Shown here one piece after another: positions 6,893 to 15,500 of a DNA stretch of 19,232 nucleotides. The notes beneath the pieces were generated by a model. That model had not been told where the DNA came from. It saw nothing but the letters and a program-made list of their open reading frames with translations, and ran no database searches. The stretch comes from JBIOJM01 sp044450785 (GTDB lineage Bacteria; Planctomycetota; Planctomycetia; Isosphaerales; Isosphaeraceae). Each line of letters opens with the position of its first letter. The stretch's first letter is position 1. The DNA is taken from assembly GCA_044450785.1 (NCBI GenBank), contig JBIOJM010000188.1, positions 1 to 19,232 of the forward strand, given 5' to 3'. The translations under genes and the position numbers were made by a program.

Positions 6893-7759
6893 TCAGCTCG
6901 CAATGCAGTGTCGCAAAAAAGCTAACCCGTGGGCGACGTCCCGCAGGCGCCCGGCCTGGTCGCCCACCTCTCGCTCGATGATGAGCGGGCCCGAGTATCC
7001 ATTCCGTTTCAAAGCCTGAATGAACTTCGGAATGTTGACTTCCCCTTGGCCCAGCGGCACCTCCTCGCCCCATTGGCCGGGGACAGTCGGTCGCCTCGCG
7101 TCCTTGACGTGCACTGAGCGAATATCGGGCCCGAGGACCTCCACGGCACGAATGGGGTCTCCCATGTCGTAGAGCAGCATGTTCGCCGGATCGAAGTTGA
7201 CTTTCAGGCTGGGATCGTTCAACTCGTCGAGGGTGAGGCGCAGCAAGTCGGCCGTTTCCTGGCCCGTCTCGAAGGCGAGCGTGACACCCGCGGCCGCGGC
7301 CAGTTTCCCGGCCTCCGCCAGGGTCTCGAGCATCGCCGGCCGGCCGGGATCGCCCGGCACCGGCAAGAATCCCGCGTGCAGCGAAAGGTCGCGCAGGCCC
7401 ATCGCGAGCGTACGGTCAAGGGCCCACGTCAAACGGTCGATGCGCTCGGCACGCAGTGCCGGGCTGCCGAAACCTCCCGTCGCCTTGATGGTCTGCGGCG
7501 TCGTGTAATCCTCGCCGGGAAATCCCAGCATCGCGCCGGTCATCACGATCCCCGAAGACCGGGCCGCCGCGGGCAGCCCCTCGCCTTCATCCCAGCTCGC
7601 GTGATGCGGGTCACCACAGGCGATCTGAACGACATTGATACCCAACTGGCGAAGAAAGCCCTCAAGCGATGGGATGCTCTTGACCTGGAGGCTCCAACTG
7701 CACACCCCCAAGGAGAAGGGCGGTACGGAATGAGATGATTGCGAGGAAGGCTTCGGCAC
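6893..7759 (-). CDS. Sugar phosphate isomerase/epimerase-like TIM-barrel protein (AP-endonuclease 2 fold)
   Basis: A 288-residue cytoplasmic protein of the xylose-isomerase-like TIM-barrel superfamily. It opens with LGVCSWSLQVKS on strand 1. The four metal ligands expected of the fold are visible: E164 in LAFETGQE, D190 in VNFDPANM, H217 in SVHVKDAR and E262 in LIIEREVG. Members of this superfamily interconvert ketoses, inosose or related sugars; no substrate can be named from sequence. The start is GTG at 7759, supported by AAAGGGA 5 nt upstream. A TATGAT hexamer at 7825-7830 on the minus strand could be a -10 box but has no matching -35. It is flanked by an unrelated ArsR-family gene (convergent) and the FHA-GGDEF gene (same strand, 223 bp upstream), so context gives no pathway hint. 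Confidence 0.88.
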   Translation of the reverse strand: MPKPSSQSSHSVPPFSLGVCSWSLQVKSIPSLEGFLRQLGINVVQIACGDPHHASWDEGEGLPAAARSSGIVMTGAMLGFPGEDYTTPQTIKATGGFGSPALRAERIDRLTWALDRTLAMGLRDLSLHAGFLPVPGDPGRPAMLETLAEAGKLAAAAGVTLAFETGQETADLLRLTLDELNDPSLKVNFDPANMLLYDMGDPIRAVEVLGPDIRSVHVKDARRPTVPGQWGEEVPLGQGEVNIPKFIQALKRNGYSGPLIIEREVGDQAGRLRDVAHGLAFLRHCIAS

Positions 7760-7982
7760 GGTCGTCCCTTTCGCTGCTAGAATCCATCAGTCTTGTGATG
7801 CGCTCGCGAACCGAGCCTGCCTCGATCATAGCCGGACCGACGTCGCTTGACGATGACGTCCCGTTCCGCTCGAGGCGTCATCATCTCTTGTCGCGGGAGT
7901 CACCGTTTCCGGGGTGGATCAAAAACGTCGACGTTCTCGATCCGCGTGTTACGTATCGCGCAATGGAGATGGACGAAGCGTG

Positions 7983-8987
7983 TCAGATGAATGCGGCCGT
8001 CTCGGTTGTTCGGGGTACCGGCTGCATCGCATGTTGCCCCGAAACCACACGATTGCGCCCGCTTTCCTTGGCCTGATAAAGAGCTTGATCGGCTGTCCGG
8101 ATCAGCGCCATGGTGTGGCGTGACCGGCCGGGAGGGCTGAACGAAAGGCCCAGGCTGGCCGTCACTTGAATCTCATCATCCCCCGCGACGATTTTCCGCT
8201 CGGCGAGGCCCTCTCGAATCCGCTCGGCGCGCTCGGTGGCCCGTTCCGGCGCCGAGACGGGGAGCGCGATGACGAATTCTTCGCCGCCATAGCGGGCAAC
8301 CAGGTCCTCCGCACGGGTCGATTCCCGGATCACACCGGCAACTTCCCGCAAGACGCCATCGCCGGCGATATGACCATAACAATCGTTGATGTGCTTGAAA
8401 TGGTCGATATCCAGCATCAGAACGGCGAGGCCGATCTCTTGTGCCGCGACTCGCTCTGCAAGTACCTCGATCTGACTGAGAAAGTAGGCACGGTTGTAGA
8501 GCCCGGTCAAGGGATCGCGTACCGTGCGCTCAAAGAGCTCGCGCTGGAATCGCTCGTCGTGAGGGTCGAGTCGCACCAGCTTGAACACCACATTCGTGCC
8601 GAGCTGGATTCGATCCCCGTCCGCCAGCCGGGTTGGCTGGCGACGAGCAATCCGCGCTCCATTGACGAACGTGCCGTTCGAGCTCCCCTCGTCCGTGATC
8701 TGAACGCCACCTTCGGCATCCACGGCGACAGACGCATGTTGCCGCGATACCGTGATATCATCGAACTGGAAGGTCGTTTCGGCCGATCGGCCCAGGGTCG
8801 TCCCTCGGTCGCTCAACGGGAGCATCGTCCCCGGGATCCCGCCGCTCACGACGATCATGTAAACCGAGGGAGATTCATCAATCCGAGTTTCTTCGTCGGC
8901 GTTTGCAAAAGGGGAGGCACAGATTTGAGTGTTCGCTTTCGCGTCCATGGACTGCCTCGTGAGCTCGGGCGGAGCCGTTCGGATCAA
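7983..8987 (-). CDS. FHA domain-containing diguanylate cyclase (GGDEF)
   Basis: A 334-residue cytoplasmic signalling protein. Residues about 42-140 are a forkhead-associated domain with GR (66-67), SRQHA (81-85) and SSNGTFVNG (102-110), the loop residues that contact phosphothreonine. Residues about 155-320 are a GGDEF domain: DPLTGLYNRAYF, the metal-binding D193 in MLDIDHFK, the active-site GGEEF at 234-238, and an intact RxxD inhibitory site (RAED 225-228) five residues before it. All residues needed for c-di-GMP synthesis from two GTP are present. There is no receiver or membrane segment, so input probably comes through FHA binding of a phosphorylated partner. Start is uncertain: TTG at 8987 has GGAGG at 6 nt, while ATG at 8948 has GAGG at 6 nt and removes 13 residues. 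Both leave the FHA domain intact. Confidence 0.95.
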   Translation of the reverse strand: MIRTAPPELTRQSMDAKANTQICASPFANADEETRIDESPSVYMIVVSGGIPGTMLPLSDRGTTLGRSAETTFQFDDITVSRQHASVAVDAEGGVQITDEGSSNGTFVNGARIARRQPTRLADGDRIQLGTNVVFKLVRLDPHDERFQRELFERTVRDPLTGLYNRAYFLSQIEVLAERVAAQEIGLAVLMLDIDHFKHINDCYGHIAGDGVLREVAGVIRESTRAEDLVARYGGEEFVIALPVSAPERATERAERIREGLAERKIVAGDDEIQVTASLGLSFSPPGRSRHTMALIRTADQALYQAKESGRNRVVSGQHAMQPVPRTTETAAFI

Positions 8988-9004
8988 GAGGAACCTCCAC
9001 TGTC

Positions 9005-9032
9005 AGGGTAGGTCGCGGATTCCCCATGTCAA
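9005..9032 (-). promoter_or_regulatory. Possible promoter upstream of the FHA-GGDEF gene
   Basis: On the minus strand a perfect TTGACA (9027-9032) is followed after 16 bp by TACCCT (9005-9010), a poor -10. Initiation near 8998 would leave almost no leader for the TTG start at 8987, but suits the ATG at 8948. Confidence 0.3.
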
Positions 9033-9096
9033 GCATCGGGGTGGGCGAGGCTGACCGGTGTCGCACCCCAGACGAGATGCGTGAGTCGTTCCTGCC

Positions 9097-10332
9097 TCAG
9101 GTTTGGCAGAATTGAGACGTCCGGGGAGGTTGATAATGAATGTTCAGTTGGGGCGTATCGAGACGACGCTGATCTTGGGCCCTCGAGTCCAGACAAGCCT
9201 CCAGCACGCCACTCACGAGAAGCGTCCGTTCGACGGGGTAAGGGGCCTTGCCGGCTTCGATCATCTCCTCGACCTTGTGCATCAGGCAGGCTGAGTAGGC
9301 GACATTCGGATTGGGTGGTAAGAGGAATTGAGTCGAATAGATCGATGCTGATTCCCGAACTTTCGCGGCGAACGTGAAATCCGTGACGGCCCCATCGAGC
9401 ATGAGCAACGTCGCATGGGTCCCATCCACGTACTCGATGAAGTAGGCCGAGGGACGACGAGCCAGCCGGCTGATCTCGCCGCTGGCAACCAGGTCCTGGG
9501 TGCGCCCATCGGCGACGGTCAATCCCTGGAGCGAGTCGGATCGGGCCAGGGCGGCCTCGAGCAGTTCCCGCGACCAGCGGCCTCGACGGCCGGCTTCCCA
9601 GACGGATTCTCCAGAGATGAGCTGCACGCCCTTGACCCCCGTTTCGCCCCCCTTGCGGCGCTCGACCATGCACTGCAAAGCCTCGAGCGCATGAAAATCC
9701 ATGGCATCCGAGCCACCGACGCCGACCACGAGCGCTTGGTCGATCACGCAGCCGAGCGGCAGCTCGATTGGTGGCAGCCGCCAGGTGACGGGGAGCGAAG
9801 AGCCGGCCAGCAATGGGAAGCTCAGCCGCCGGGAAATGTTCACCATTTCCTGGGCCTTGGCGAAGCTGTAAGAGAGGTGCTTGTCATTGAACACGGGCAC
9901 GGCACGGCCGTCTTGTTCGAAGACCCGCGTCACCTCCCGGAAGAATTCATAGCGTGGATAAAGGATCTGGCCCTTCTCATTGCGGGGGTAGTCGCCGTGT
10001 TCTCCAATCACGAGAACGCCATCGACGGCCAGCTTCAAGCCGCCGCACCTTAACGTCTCGGCGACCGTCTGGTAGACCTTGAAGCCGAAGCTGGCGGCTC
10101 GCTCGACGCTCTGGTCGCCGGCCGGCTTCTGATCGACGTAGAGCGCCACCACGTCCATCGCCGGCCGGTGCCATCGCCCGCGCAGGGGATAGCCGGCCAG
10201 GAAGCGGTCGCCCATGTGCTGGGCGTGCGTCAGGTAGCGCCAGACGGTCGTGATGATCGCCAGCTTCTTCCGCGGCCGATCGACAGGTGATGACGCTTGA
10301 TCCGCGTCCGGACTTGGCTTCGATGAAACCAT
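9097..10332 (-). CDS. Conserved protein of unknown function, paralog of the upstream gene (no signal peptide)
   Basis: Product of 411 residues. After a hydrophilic 20-residue lead it starts a beta strand KKLAIITTVWRYLTHAQH and then follows the upstream paralog closely: VVALYVDQKP, VDGVLVIGEHGDYP, YPRYEFF, VPVFNDKHLSYS, AGSSLPVTWRLP, FHALEALQCMVERRKGGETGV and APYPVERTLL. The N-terminal half has the alternating strand/helix pattern of a Rossmann-like fold, but no GxGxxG dinucleotide motif is clear. I do not recognise an enzyme family; similar proteins seem common in planctomycetes. Unlike its neighbour it lacks a twin-arginine signal, so the pair may work in different compartments. The ATG at 10332 has GGAG 8 nt upstream and lies 4 bp after the stop of the upstream gene; the GTG at 10362 would overlap that gene and has no clear ribosome-binding site. 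Confidence 0.8.
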   Translation of the reverse strand: MVSSKPSPDADQASSPVDRPRKKLAIITTVWRYLTHAQHMGDRFLAGYPLRGRWHRPAMDVVALYVDQKPAGDQSVERAASFGFKVYQTVAETLRCGGLKLAVDGVLVIGEHGDYPRNEKGQILYPRYEFFREVTRVFEQDGRAVPVFNDKHLSYSFAKAQEMVNISRRLSFPLLAGSSLPVTWRLPPIELPLGCVIDQALVVGVGGSDAMDFHALEALQCMVERRKGGETGVKGVQLISGESVWEAGRRGRWSRELLEAALARSDSLQGLTVADGRTQDLVASGEISRLARRPSAYFIEYVDGTHATLLMLDGAVTDFTFAAKVRESASIYSTQFLLPPNPNVAYSACLMHKVEEMIEAGKAPYPVERTLLVSGVLEACLDSRAQDQRRLDTPQLNIHYQPPRTSQFCQT

Positions 10333-10336
10333 GGCG

Positions 10337-11659
10337 TCAGCTCCGCCTGTAGGTCGATTCACGGGGCGCCTCGTATCGTAGATGCCGGAGGTCGGGAGTC
10401 TCGATTCGCTTCTGACCCTGGTGCAGGGAATCGACGGCCGTCGCGAGCAGCCCGGTCGTCAGCAGGGTACGCTCCACGGGGTAGGGGGCTCTCCCTGTCT
10501 TGAACAGCGTCTCGATGTGATGCGCCAGCGGATTGAAGAAGTCGGGCAGCGTCTGCCCTTGCGCGAATCCGGGCAAGTACAGTTGGGTCGAAAGGGGCTC
10601 GCTCTCACCTTTGATTCGCAAGGCGACGGTGAAGTCCGCCACCAGACCGTTGAGCATCAACAACGTGGCTTTCAGTCCATCGGCGTACTCGATCCGGTAC
10701 ATCATCGGCCGACGGACCAGAGCCGGTAGCTGGTCTCGCTCCGGATGGACGTTGCCATAGCCCGGTCGCGGCGAGGCCAGGGTAAAGCTGCGGCAGAGAC
10801 AGGCTTCAAAGAGCTCGAGGTCGCAGCCGCCGGCATTCCACGCACCGCTCGCGAGTGCCTTCCAGACCGGCTCGCCCAAGAGCGCCTGGACCGCGACGAC
10901 GCCGGTTTCACCCCCGTGGCGGCGCTCCACCATGCACTGGATCGATTCCAGACCATGAAAGTCGTAGCTGTCCAGCCCTCCGAAGCCGACGCACACGGCT
11001 TCCGCAACGGGTGCGCCCAGGGGAACATCCACGGCAGGCAAGCGCCACGTGACCGGCAACGACGAGCCGGCCATCAGCGGAAAGCCCATCGTCCTGGCCG
11101 TCTCGACCATGCTCTTGGCCCAGTCCCAGTTCCAGGAGAGGTGCTTATCATTGAAGACCGGCACCGAGCGGCCGCCACGTCGAAACACGTCGACGATCTT
11201 CTGGAAGAACTCGTAACGAGGATAGAGCGTCTGTCTCTTGTCGTTGACCGGGTATCTCCCGTGCTCGCCGATCAGCAAGACTCCGTCGACGGCGAGCTTG
11301 CCACCCCCGCGCGTGAGCGCTTCGGCAATCGTCGGATAGATTTTCAGACCTGGGTGGCGCTCTTCGCGTTCCCGGCTCAGGTCGCCTTCGGGCTTCTGAT
11401 CGACATAGAGCGACACGACGTCCACGGAGGGGCGATAATGACGACTCTCCCAGCCGTAGCCGTCCAGGAATCGGTCGACAATTCCCTGTGCGTGTGATTG
11501 CTTGCGGTATACGGTGACGACCGCGGCAATCGCCGGGCGAGCCCCGGTTTCGCCGGCGCGAGCGAACCCTCCTCCAGCGGCCAGGGCAACCGGAACCGTC
11601 GCGAGGAGATCGCGGCGAGTCATCGCAGCGCCCGGCTGAGTCGTCCCGCCTCGACTCAT
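10337..11659 (-). CDS. Tat-exported conserved protein of unknown function
   Basis: Product of 440 residues. A twin-arginine signal lies near the N-terminus: MTRRDLLATVPVALAAGG, followed by a short Ala/Gly segment and ARAGETGARP, pointing to export of a folded protein. The mature part shares its whole length with the downstream paralog, with blocks VVSLYVDQKPEGD, VDGVLLIGEHGRYP, YPRYEFFQK, VPVFNDKHLSWN, AGSSLPVTWRLP, ESIQCMVERRHGGETGV and APYPVERTLLTTG. The conserved His, Asp, Arg and Glu residues suggest an enzyme or ligand-binding protein; no family name is justified. The first gene of a two-gene operon with 4-bp spacing. Start ATG 11659 is supported by GGAGG 8 nt upstream; an upstream frame extension to 11698 is not needed. 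An operator-like palindrome lies at 11690-11705. Confidence 0.8.
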   Translation of the reverse strand: MSRGGTTQPGAAMTRRDLLATVPVALAAGGGFARAGETGARPAIAAVVTVYRKQSHAQGIVDRFLDGYGWESRHYRPSVDVVSLYVDQKPEGDLSREREERHPGLKIYPTIAEALTRGGGKLAVDGVLLIGEHGRYPVNDKRQTLYPRYEFFQKIVDVFRRGGRSVPVFNDKHLSWNWDWAKSMVETARTMGFPLMAGSSLPVTWRLPAVDVPLGAPVAEAVCVGFGGLDSYDFHGLESIQCMVERRHGGETGVVAVQALLGEPVWKALASGAWNAGGCDLELFEACLCRSFTLASPRPGYGNVHPERDQLPALVRRPMMYRIEYADGLKATLLMLNGLVADFTVALRIKGESEPLSTQLYLPGFAQGQTLPDFFNPLAHHIETLFKTGRAPYPVERTLLTTGLLATAVDSLHQGQKRIETPDLRHLRYEAPRESTYRRS

Positions 11660-11689
11660 GACGCGGTCCTCCCAAATGATTAACAAAGT

Positions 11690-11705
11690 TTGGACCATTG
11701 TCCAA
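11690..11705. promoter_or_regulatory. Operator-like palindrome upstream of the paralog operon
   Basis: TTGGAC (11690-11695) and GTCCAA (11700-11705) form a perfect 6-bp dyad with a 4-bp spacer, 31 bp upstream of the start codon at 11659. On the minus strand TTGGAC could also serve as a weak -35. A dimeric regulator site is plausible but unproven. Confidence 0.35.
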
Positions 11706-11804
11706 CATTGGTGAGAGTGTGACGTGTGATCGAGGGCAAGTCAAGAATCATGGCATTCTGGGATCCTGGCTGTGTCCCCGCACGGACCGGTTTCGGAAGA
11801 TTGA

Positions 11805-11907
11805 AGTAGGGTGGGTCGAGCCGCGACTCGTCGCGGCGAGGCCCACGGCGCGGGCTGTGGCGATCGGTGGGCCTCACGATGCCGAGCATCGTTCGACCCA
11901 CCCTACC
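11805..11907. repeat. 103-bp cloverleaf-forming palindromic element
   Basis: A closing stem (GTAGGGTGGGTCGA 11806-11819 with TCGACCCACCCTAC 11893-11906, plus A11805-T11907) encloses three perfect hairpins in a row. Arm 1: CCGCGA 11821-11826 / TCGCGG 11831-11836, four-base loop. Arm 2: GAGGCCCAC 11838-11846 / GTGGGCCTC 11867-11875, 20-base loop. Arm 3: ACGATG 11876-11881 / CATCGT 11887-11892, five-base loop. Only bases 11820 and 11837 are unpaired at the junction, so the folded form is an almost perfect four-way junction. It is not a tRNA: no anticodon arm geometry or TψC sequence. It ends 39 bp before the sigma-factor start codon. The GTAGGGTGGGTC terminus resembles, from memory, a dispersed bacterial repeat. 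Confidence 0.8.
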
Positions 11908-11946
11908 TCCGGTTGCGGCGCGGCCGCGTTAGCGAGACGGACCGGG

Positions 11947-12585
11947 ATGAGCCAGCTCGAGCCTGACACCGAAGAGTTGCTGAAACGCGCCGGTCGCGGC
12001 GACGACTGGGCCTGCCAGGCGCTGATGATCCGGCATCACGACCGGCTGATCCGGATGGTTGCGGTGCGGCTCGACCGTCGTCTGGCAGCTCGGGTCGATC
12101 CGGCGGACATCGTCCAGGAGGCGTTGTTGGAGGCATCCCAGAACCTGGCGGCATATCTGCGGGATCGGCCGTTGCCTTATTACCCCTGGCTGCGTCAATA
12201 TGTCTTGCAGCGGCTCAGCAAGCTGCACCGGCATCATCTCGGGACTCAACGGCGGAGTGTCGCGCGTGAAGAGATTGGGGAATGGGACCTTCCCGACGAG
12301 TCGGCGGCCGTGCTGGCCGAGCGGCTGCTGGCGAAGGAGTCCAGTCCGAGCCGCCAGGTCATGCGAGACGAGCTGCGCGAGCGGGTTCGAGCCGCACTGG
12401 CCAAGCTGGGCCCGCGCGACCGCGAGGTCCTGGTGCTGCGGCACCTCGAGCAGCTCTCGACGGCCGAGGTCGCGGAGGTGCTGGGCATCAGCGAGTCGGC
12501 CGTCAAGAAGCGCCACCTCAGGGCCCTGGAGCGGCTTCGAGCCCTCTGGGGGTCCGACGACCTCGAAGACGAGAGAGTGGAATGA
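11947..12585 (+). CDS. ECF-type RNA polymerase sigma factor
   Basis: A 212-residue sigma-70-family regulator that directs RNA polymerase to a private set of promoters. Region 2 spans about residues 15-85 (RLIRMVAVRLDRRLAARVDP then ADIVQEALLEASQNL), and region 4 about 145-200 (LGPRDREVLVLRHLEQLST, then the helix-turn-helix AEVAEVLGISESAVKKRHLR). The linker is long and no region 1 or 3 is seen, as expected for an ECF sigma. The ATG at 11947 gives the normal N-terminus (MSQLEPDTEELLKRAGRGD); upstream frame extension to 11698 would translate the cloverleaf repeat and is rejected. Its TGA overlaps the kinase start by 4 bp. Planctomycete ECF groups linked to Ser/Thr kinases (ECF-STK) have been described, so regulation by phosphorylation rather than by an anti-sigma factor is the likely model; no anti-sigma gene is adjacent. 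Confidence 0.95.
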   Translation: MSQLEPDTEELLKRAGRGDDWACQALMIRHHDRLIRMVAVRLDRRLAARVDPADIVQEALLEASQNLAAYLRDRPLPYYPWLRQYVLQRLSKLHRHHLGTQRRSVAREEIGEWDLPDESAAVLAERLLAKESSPSRQVMRDELRERVRAALAKLGPRDREVLVLRHLEQLSTAEVAEVLGISESAVKKRHLRALERLRALWGSDDLEDERVE

Positions 12586-15500
12586 TGCCTCAAAGTCCAC
12601 GCAACGGTCCGAGCCACGTGACGCCGTCATCCGAAGGCACCTCGGCCCTGGAAAACCTGATCGAGGACTGCACGGACCGGCTCCAGGCCGGCGAAGCGAT
12701 CGACGTCGAGGAGCTCGCCCGTCATCACCCCGAGCATGGCGAACGGCTGCGACGTCTCCTGCCCTCGCTGGCGATGATGGCCGAGGTGGGGCGGAGCGCG
12801 GCGCCGCCGCGAGAAGGCGGCGCCGCCAGGACCGATGCCCTGGAACCTCCCCACTCCGGACCTTTCGAGCTGGGCGACTACCGCGTCCTTCACATCGTCG
12901 GGCGTGGAGGAATGGGGATCGTCTACGAGGCGATCCAGGTCTCACTCAACCGTCGCGTGGCCTTGAAGGTGCTGCCGTTCGCCGCGGCGCTCGACCCGCA
13001 TCAGCTCCGGCGGTTCCAGACCGAAGCCCAGGCCGCCGCCCAGTTACACCATACCAATATCGTGCCGGTTTTCGCGGTCGGATGCGAGCGCGGCGTTCAC
13101 TTCTATGCTATGCAGTTCATCGAAGGGCGGACGCTGGCCGTTCTCATCCAAGAGCGGCGGAACGTGTCCGAGCCGGCACGCGGCTCCAATCGCCCGTCAA
13201 GCGACCGGGAATACGTCCGAAGCGTCGCCCGGCTCGGCATCCAGGCGGCCGAGGCGCTGGACCACGCCCACCACCAGGGAATCATCCACCGCGACATCAA
13301 GCCGGCCAACCTGCTGGTCGACGTCCATGGCAACCTCTGGATCACGGACTTCGGCCTGGCCAGGTTCCTCAACGAGAGCGGCATGACCCTGACCGGTGAT
13401 CTCATCGGCACGCTCCGGTATATGAGCCCCGAGCAAGCGCTGGCCAAGCGGCTGATCCTCGACCACCGGACCGACATCTATTCGCTGGGCGCGACGCTCT
13501 ACGAGCTATTGACCCTGCATCCCGTGGTCGACGGCCGCGACCGTCAGGAGGTGCTCCGCCGGATCGCCGATGAGGAGTCGATTCCGCCCCGGCGGATCGA
13601 TCCGACGATCCCGCGGGATCTCGAGACGATCCTTTTGAAGGCGTTGGCCAAGGAGCCCGAGGCGCGTTATGCCACCGCGCGAGACCTGGCCGACGACCTG
13701 CGTCGCTTCCTCGAACACCGGCCGATCAAGGCACAGCGGCCGAACCTCCTGGAGCGTGCGACGAAGTGGGCGCGGCGGCATCCCGCGCTGGTCGCCTCGG
13801 TCGTGTCCGTCCTGGCGCTGGCCGTGATCGGGCTGTCCCTGTCTCTGGTCGCTGTCAACCGCGAACGGTCGCGAACCGCCGGAAAAGCGCGTGAAGTTGC
13901 CGAGAAATCGCGCGAGGTCGAGCGACTGGCTCGAAGACTCGAGTGGGAGCTCTACGTCAGCCGCGTCAACCAGGCGCAGGGCGACTACCAGGCCGGCAAC
14001 ACATTGCGCGCCGAGTCAACGCTGGCCGCCTGCCCCAATCTGCTCCGCAACTGGGAGTGGCGATACGTCGAGCGGCTCTGCCACCTGGAACGCTACGCCG
14101 TGCATGCCCACACGCTGCCCGACGGCGTGGACCAGCTCCCGGTCTTGTTCACGCCGGATGGCAAGAGTTGGATCTCCGGGGCGGGAAACACCAACCTCGC
14201 CCACCGAAACGGGGCCATGAAGCTGTGGGATACGGCGACCGGTCGTTGTCTTGCGGACCTGGCCTCCGAGGGTTTGCCCGGCGTTCTATCGCTGGCCGTC
14301 AGCCCGGACGGACGCCTGGTCGCGGTCGGGTTTGTCGATACCGGGATCCCGACTCAGCTCCGGGAGACGGCGACGGGCCGGCTGGTCGGAGTGCTGACCG
14401 CCTCGAGGGACTGGGGACAGCCGCGTGACCTGGCGTTTTCCCCCGACAACTGCCGGCTGGCCGACGTCCGCGATTCGGGCAGGCTGGTGCTTTGGGACGT
14501 TGCGAGCGGAAAGGCCCTCCGCTCCGTGTCGGCTCATCCGACCTACGCGTTCGCCGTGGCCTTCCATCCCGATGGGAAACTCGTGGCCTCGGCGGGTAAG
14601 GACGGTGCAGTGCGGCTATGGGACTCAAACACAGGCGCACTGATCCAGACCCTTCAAGGCCACGAAGGAGCAGTCTTCGACCTGTCGTTCGCGCCCGACC
14701 ATCGCCGCCTCGCATCGGCGGGCTGGGACCAGACCGTCCGGATCTGGGACCTCGAATCCGGCAGGTTGATCTTGGCCATTCCGTGTCAGGCCGGTTTCGT
14801 GAATCGCGTGGCATTTTCGCCCCGCGGCGACCGGCTCGCCTCGTCCAGCGGCCATACGGTCACCATCTGGGATGCGTCCAACGGCCGCGAGTTGTTCACG
14901 GTGCGCGGCCAGAACCACTTCGGTACCGGGCTGGACTTCACCCCCGATGGCACGTGCTTCCTGACGTCATCCCTCGATGGCATGGTCCGTCTCTGGGAGG
15001 CCGCCGGCACGGCGCCGCGGATCCTTAAAACCGAAGGTTGGATCAACCAGCTCGCCTTCAGTGCCGCCAGCGCCAGGCTGGTTGCCGCCGACACGGGAGG
15101 GGTCGTGGAGCTTTGGGATGCCGCCACCGGACAAGCCCTCCACGTCATGAAGGGACACGACGACTCGGTTCGCTCGGCCACATTCGCGCCCGACGGATCC
15201 TGGATCGTCTCCGCTTCCTGGGACGGTTCCGCCGGGCTTTGGGACACGGCGACCGGGCGCGAGATCAAGACCCTGATTGCCCCGAATCGGCCCAAACACG
15301 GACGGAGGCAAGTTTACCTCAACCCGCAAAGGGGGAGCTCGATCAGTCAGGGGGCACTCAGCCCAGACGGCTCGCGGTTGGCCACCGGGGGATGGGACTG
15401 GATGGTCCACGTCTGGGACCTCCCGTCCGGCGTTGAACGAATGCGCTACGCCGCGCATCGGGCGATTGTCTGGAGCGTGGCCTACTCACCGGATGGGCGA

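Noticed and set aside
11805..11907. tRNA gene suggested by a cloverleaf fold
   Set aside because: Stem and loop lengths do not fit a tRNA (closing stem 15 bp, middle loop 20 nt), and no TψC or anticodon-loop sequence is present.
11698..11946. N-terminal extension of the sigma factor to 295 residues
   Set aside because: It would translate the cloverleaf repeat, has no family similarity, and the ATG at 11947 gives the expected sigma N-terminus.
12282..12581. N-terminal extension of the kinase frame upstream of 12582
   Set aside because: It overlaps the sigma-factor coding region in another frame and is a compositional shadow; the ATGA overlap start is the natural one.
12809..12833. Perfect 9-bp inverted repeat GGCGCCGCC / GGCGGCGCC inside the kinase gene
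   Set aside because: It encodes an Ala/Gly/Pro-rich linker and is readily explained by GC-rich coding bias; no regulatory role is supported.
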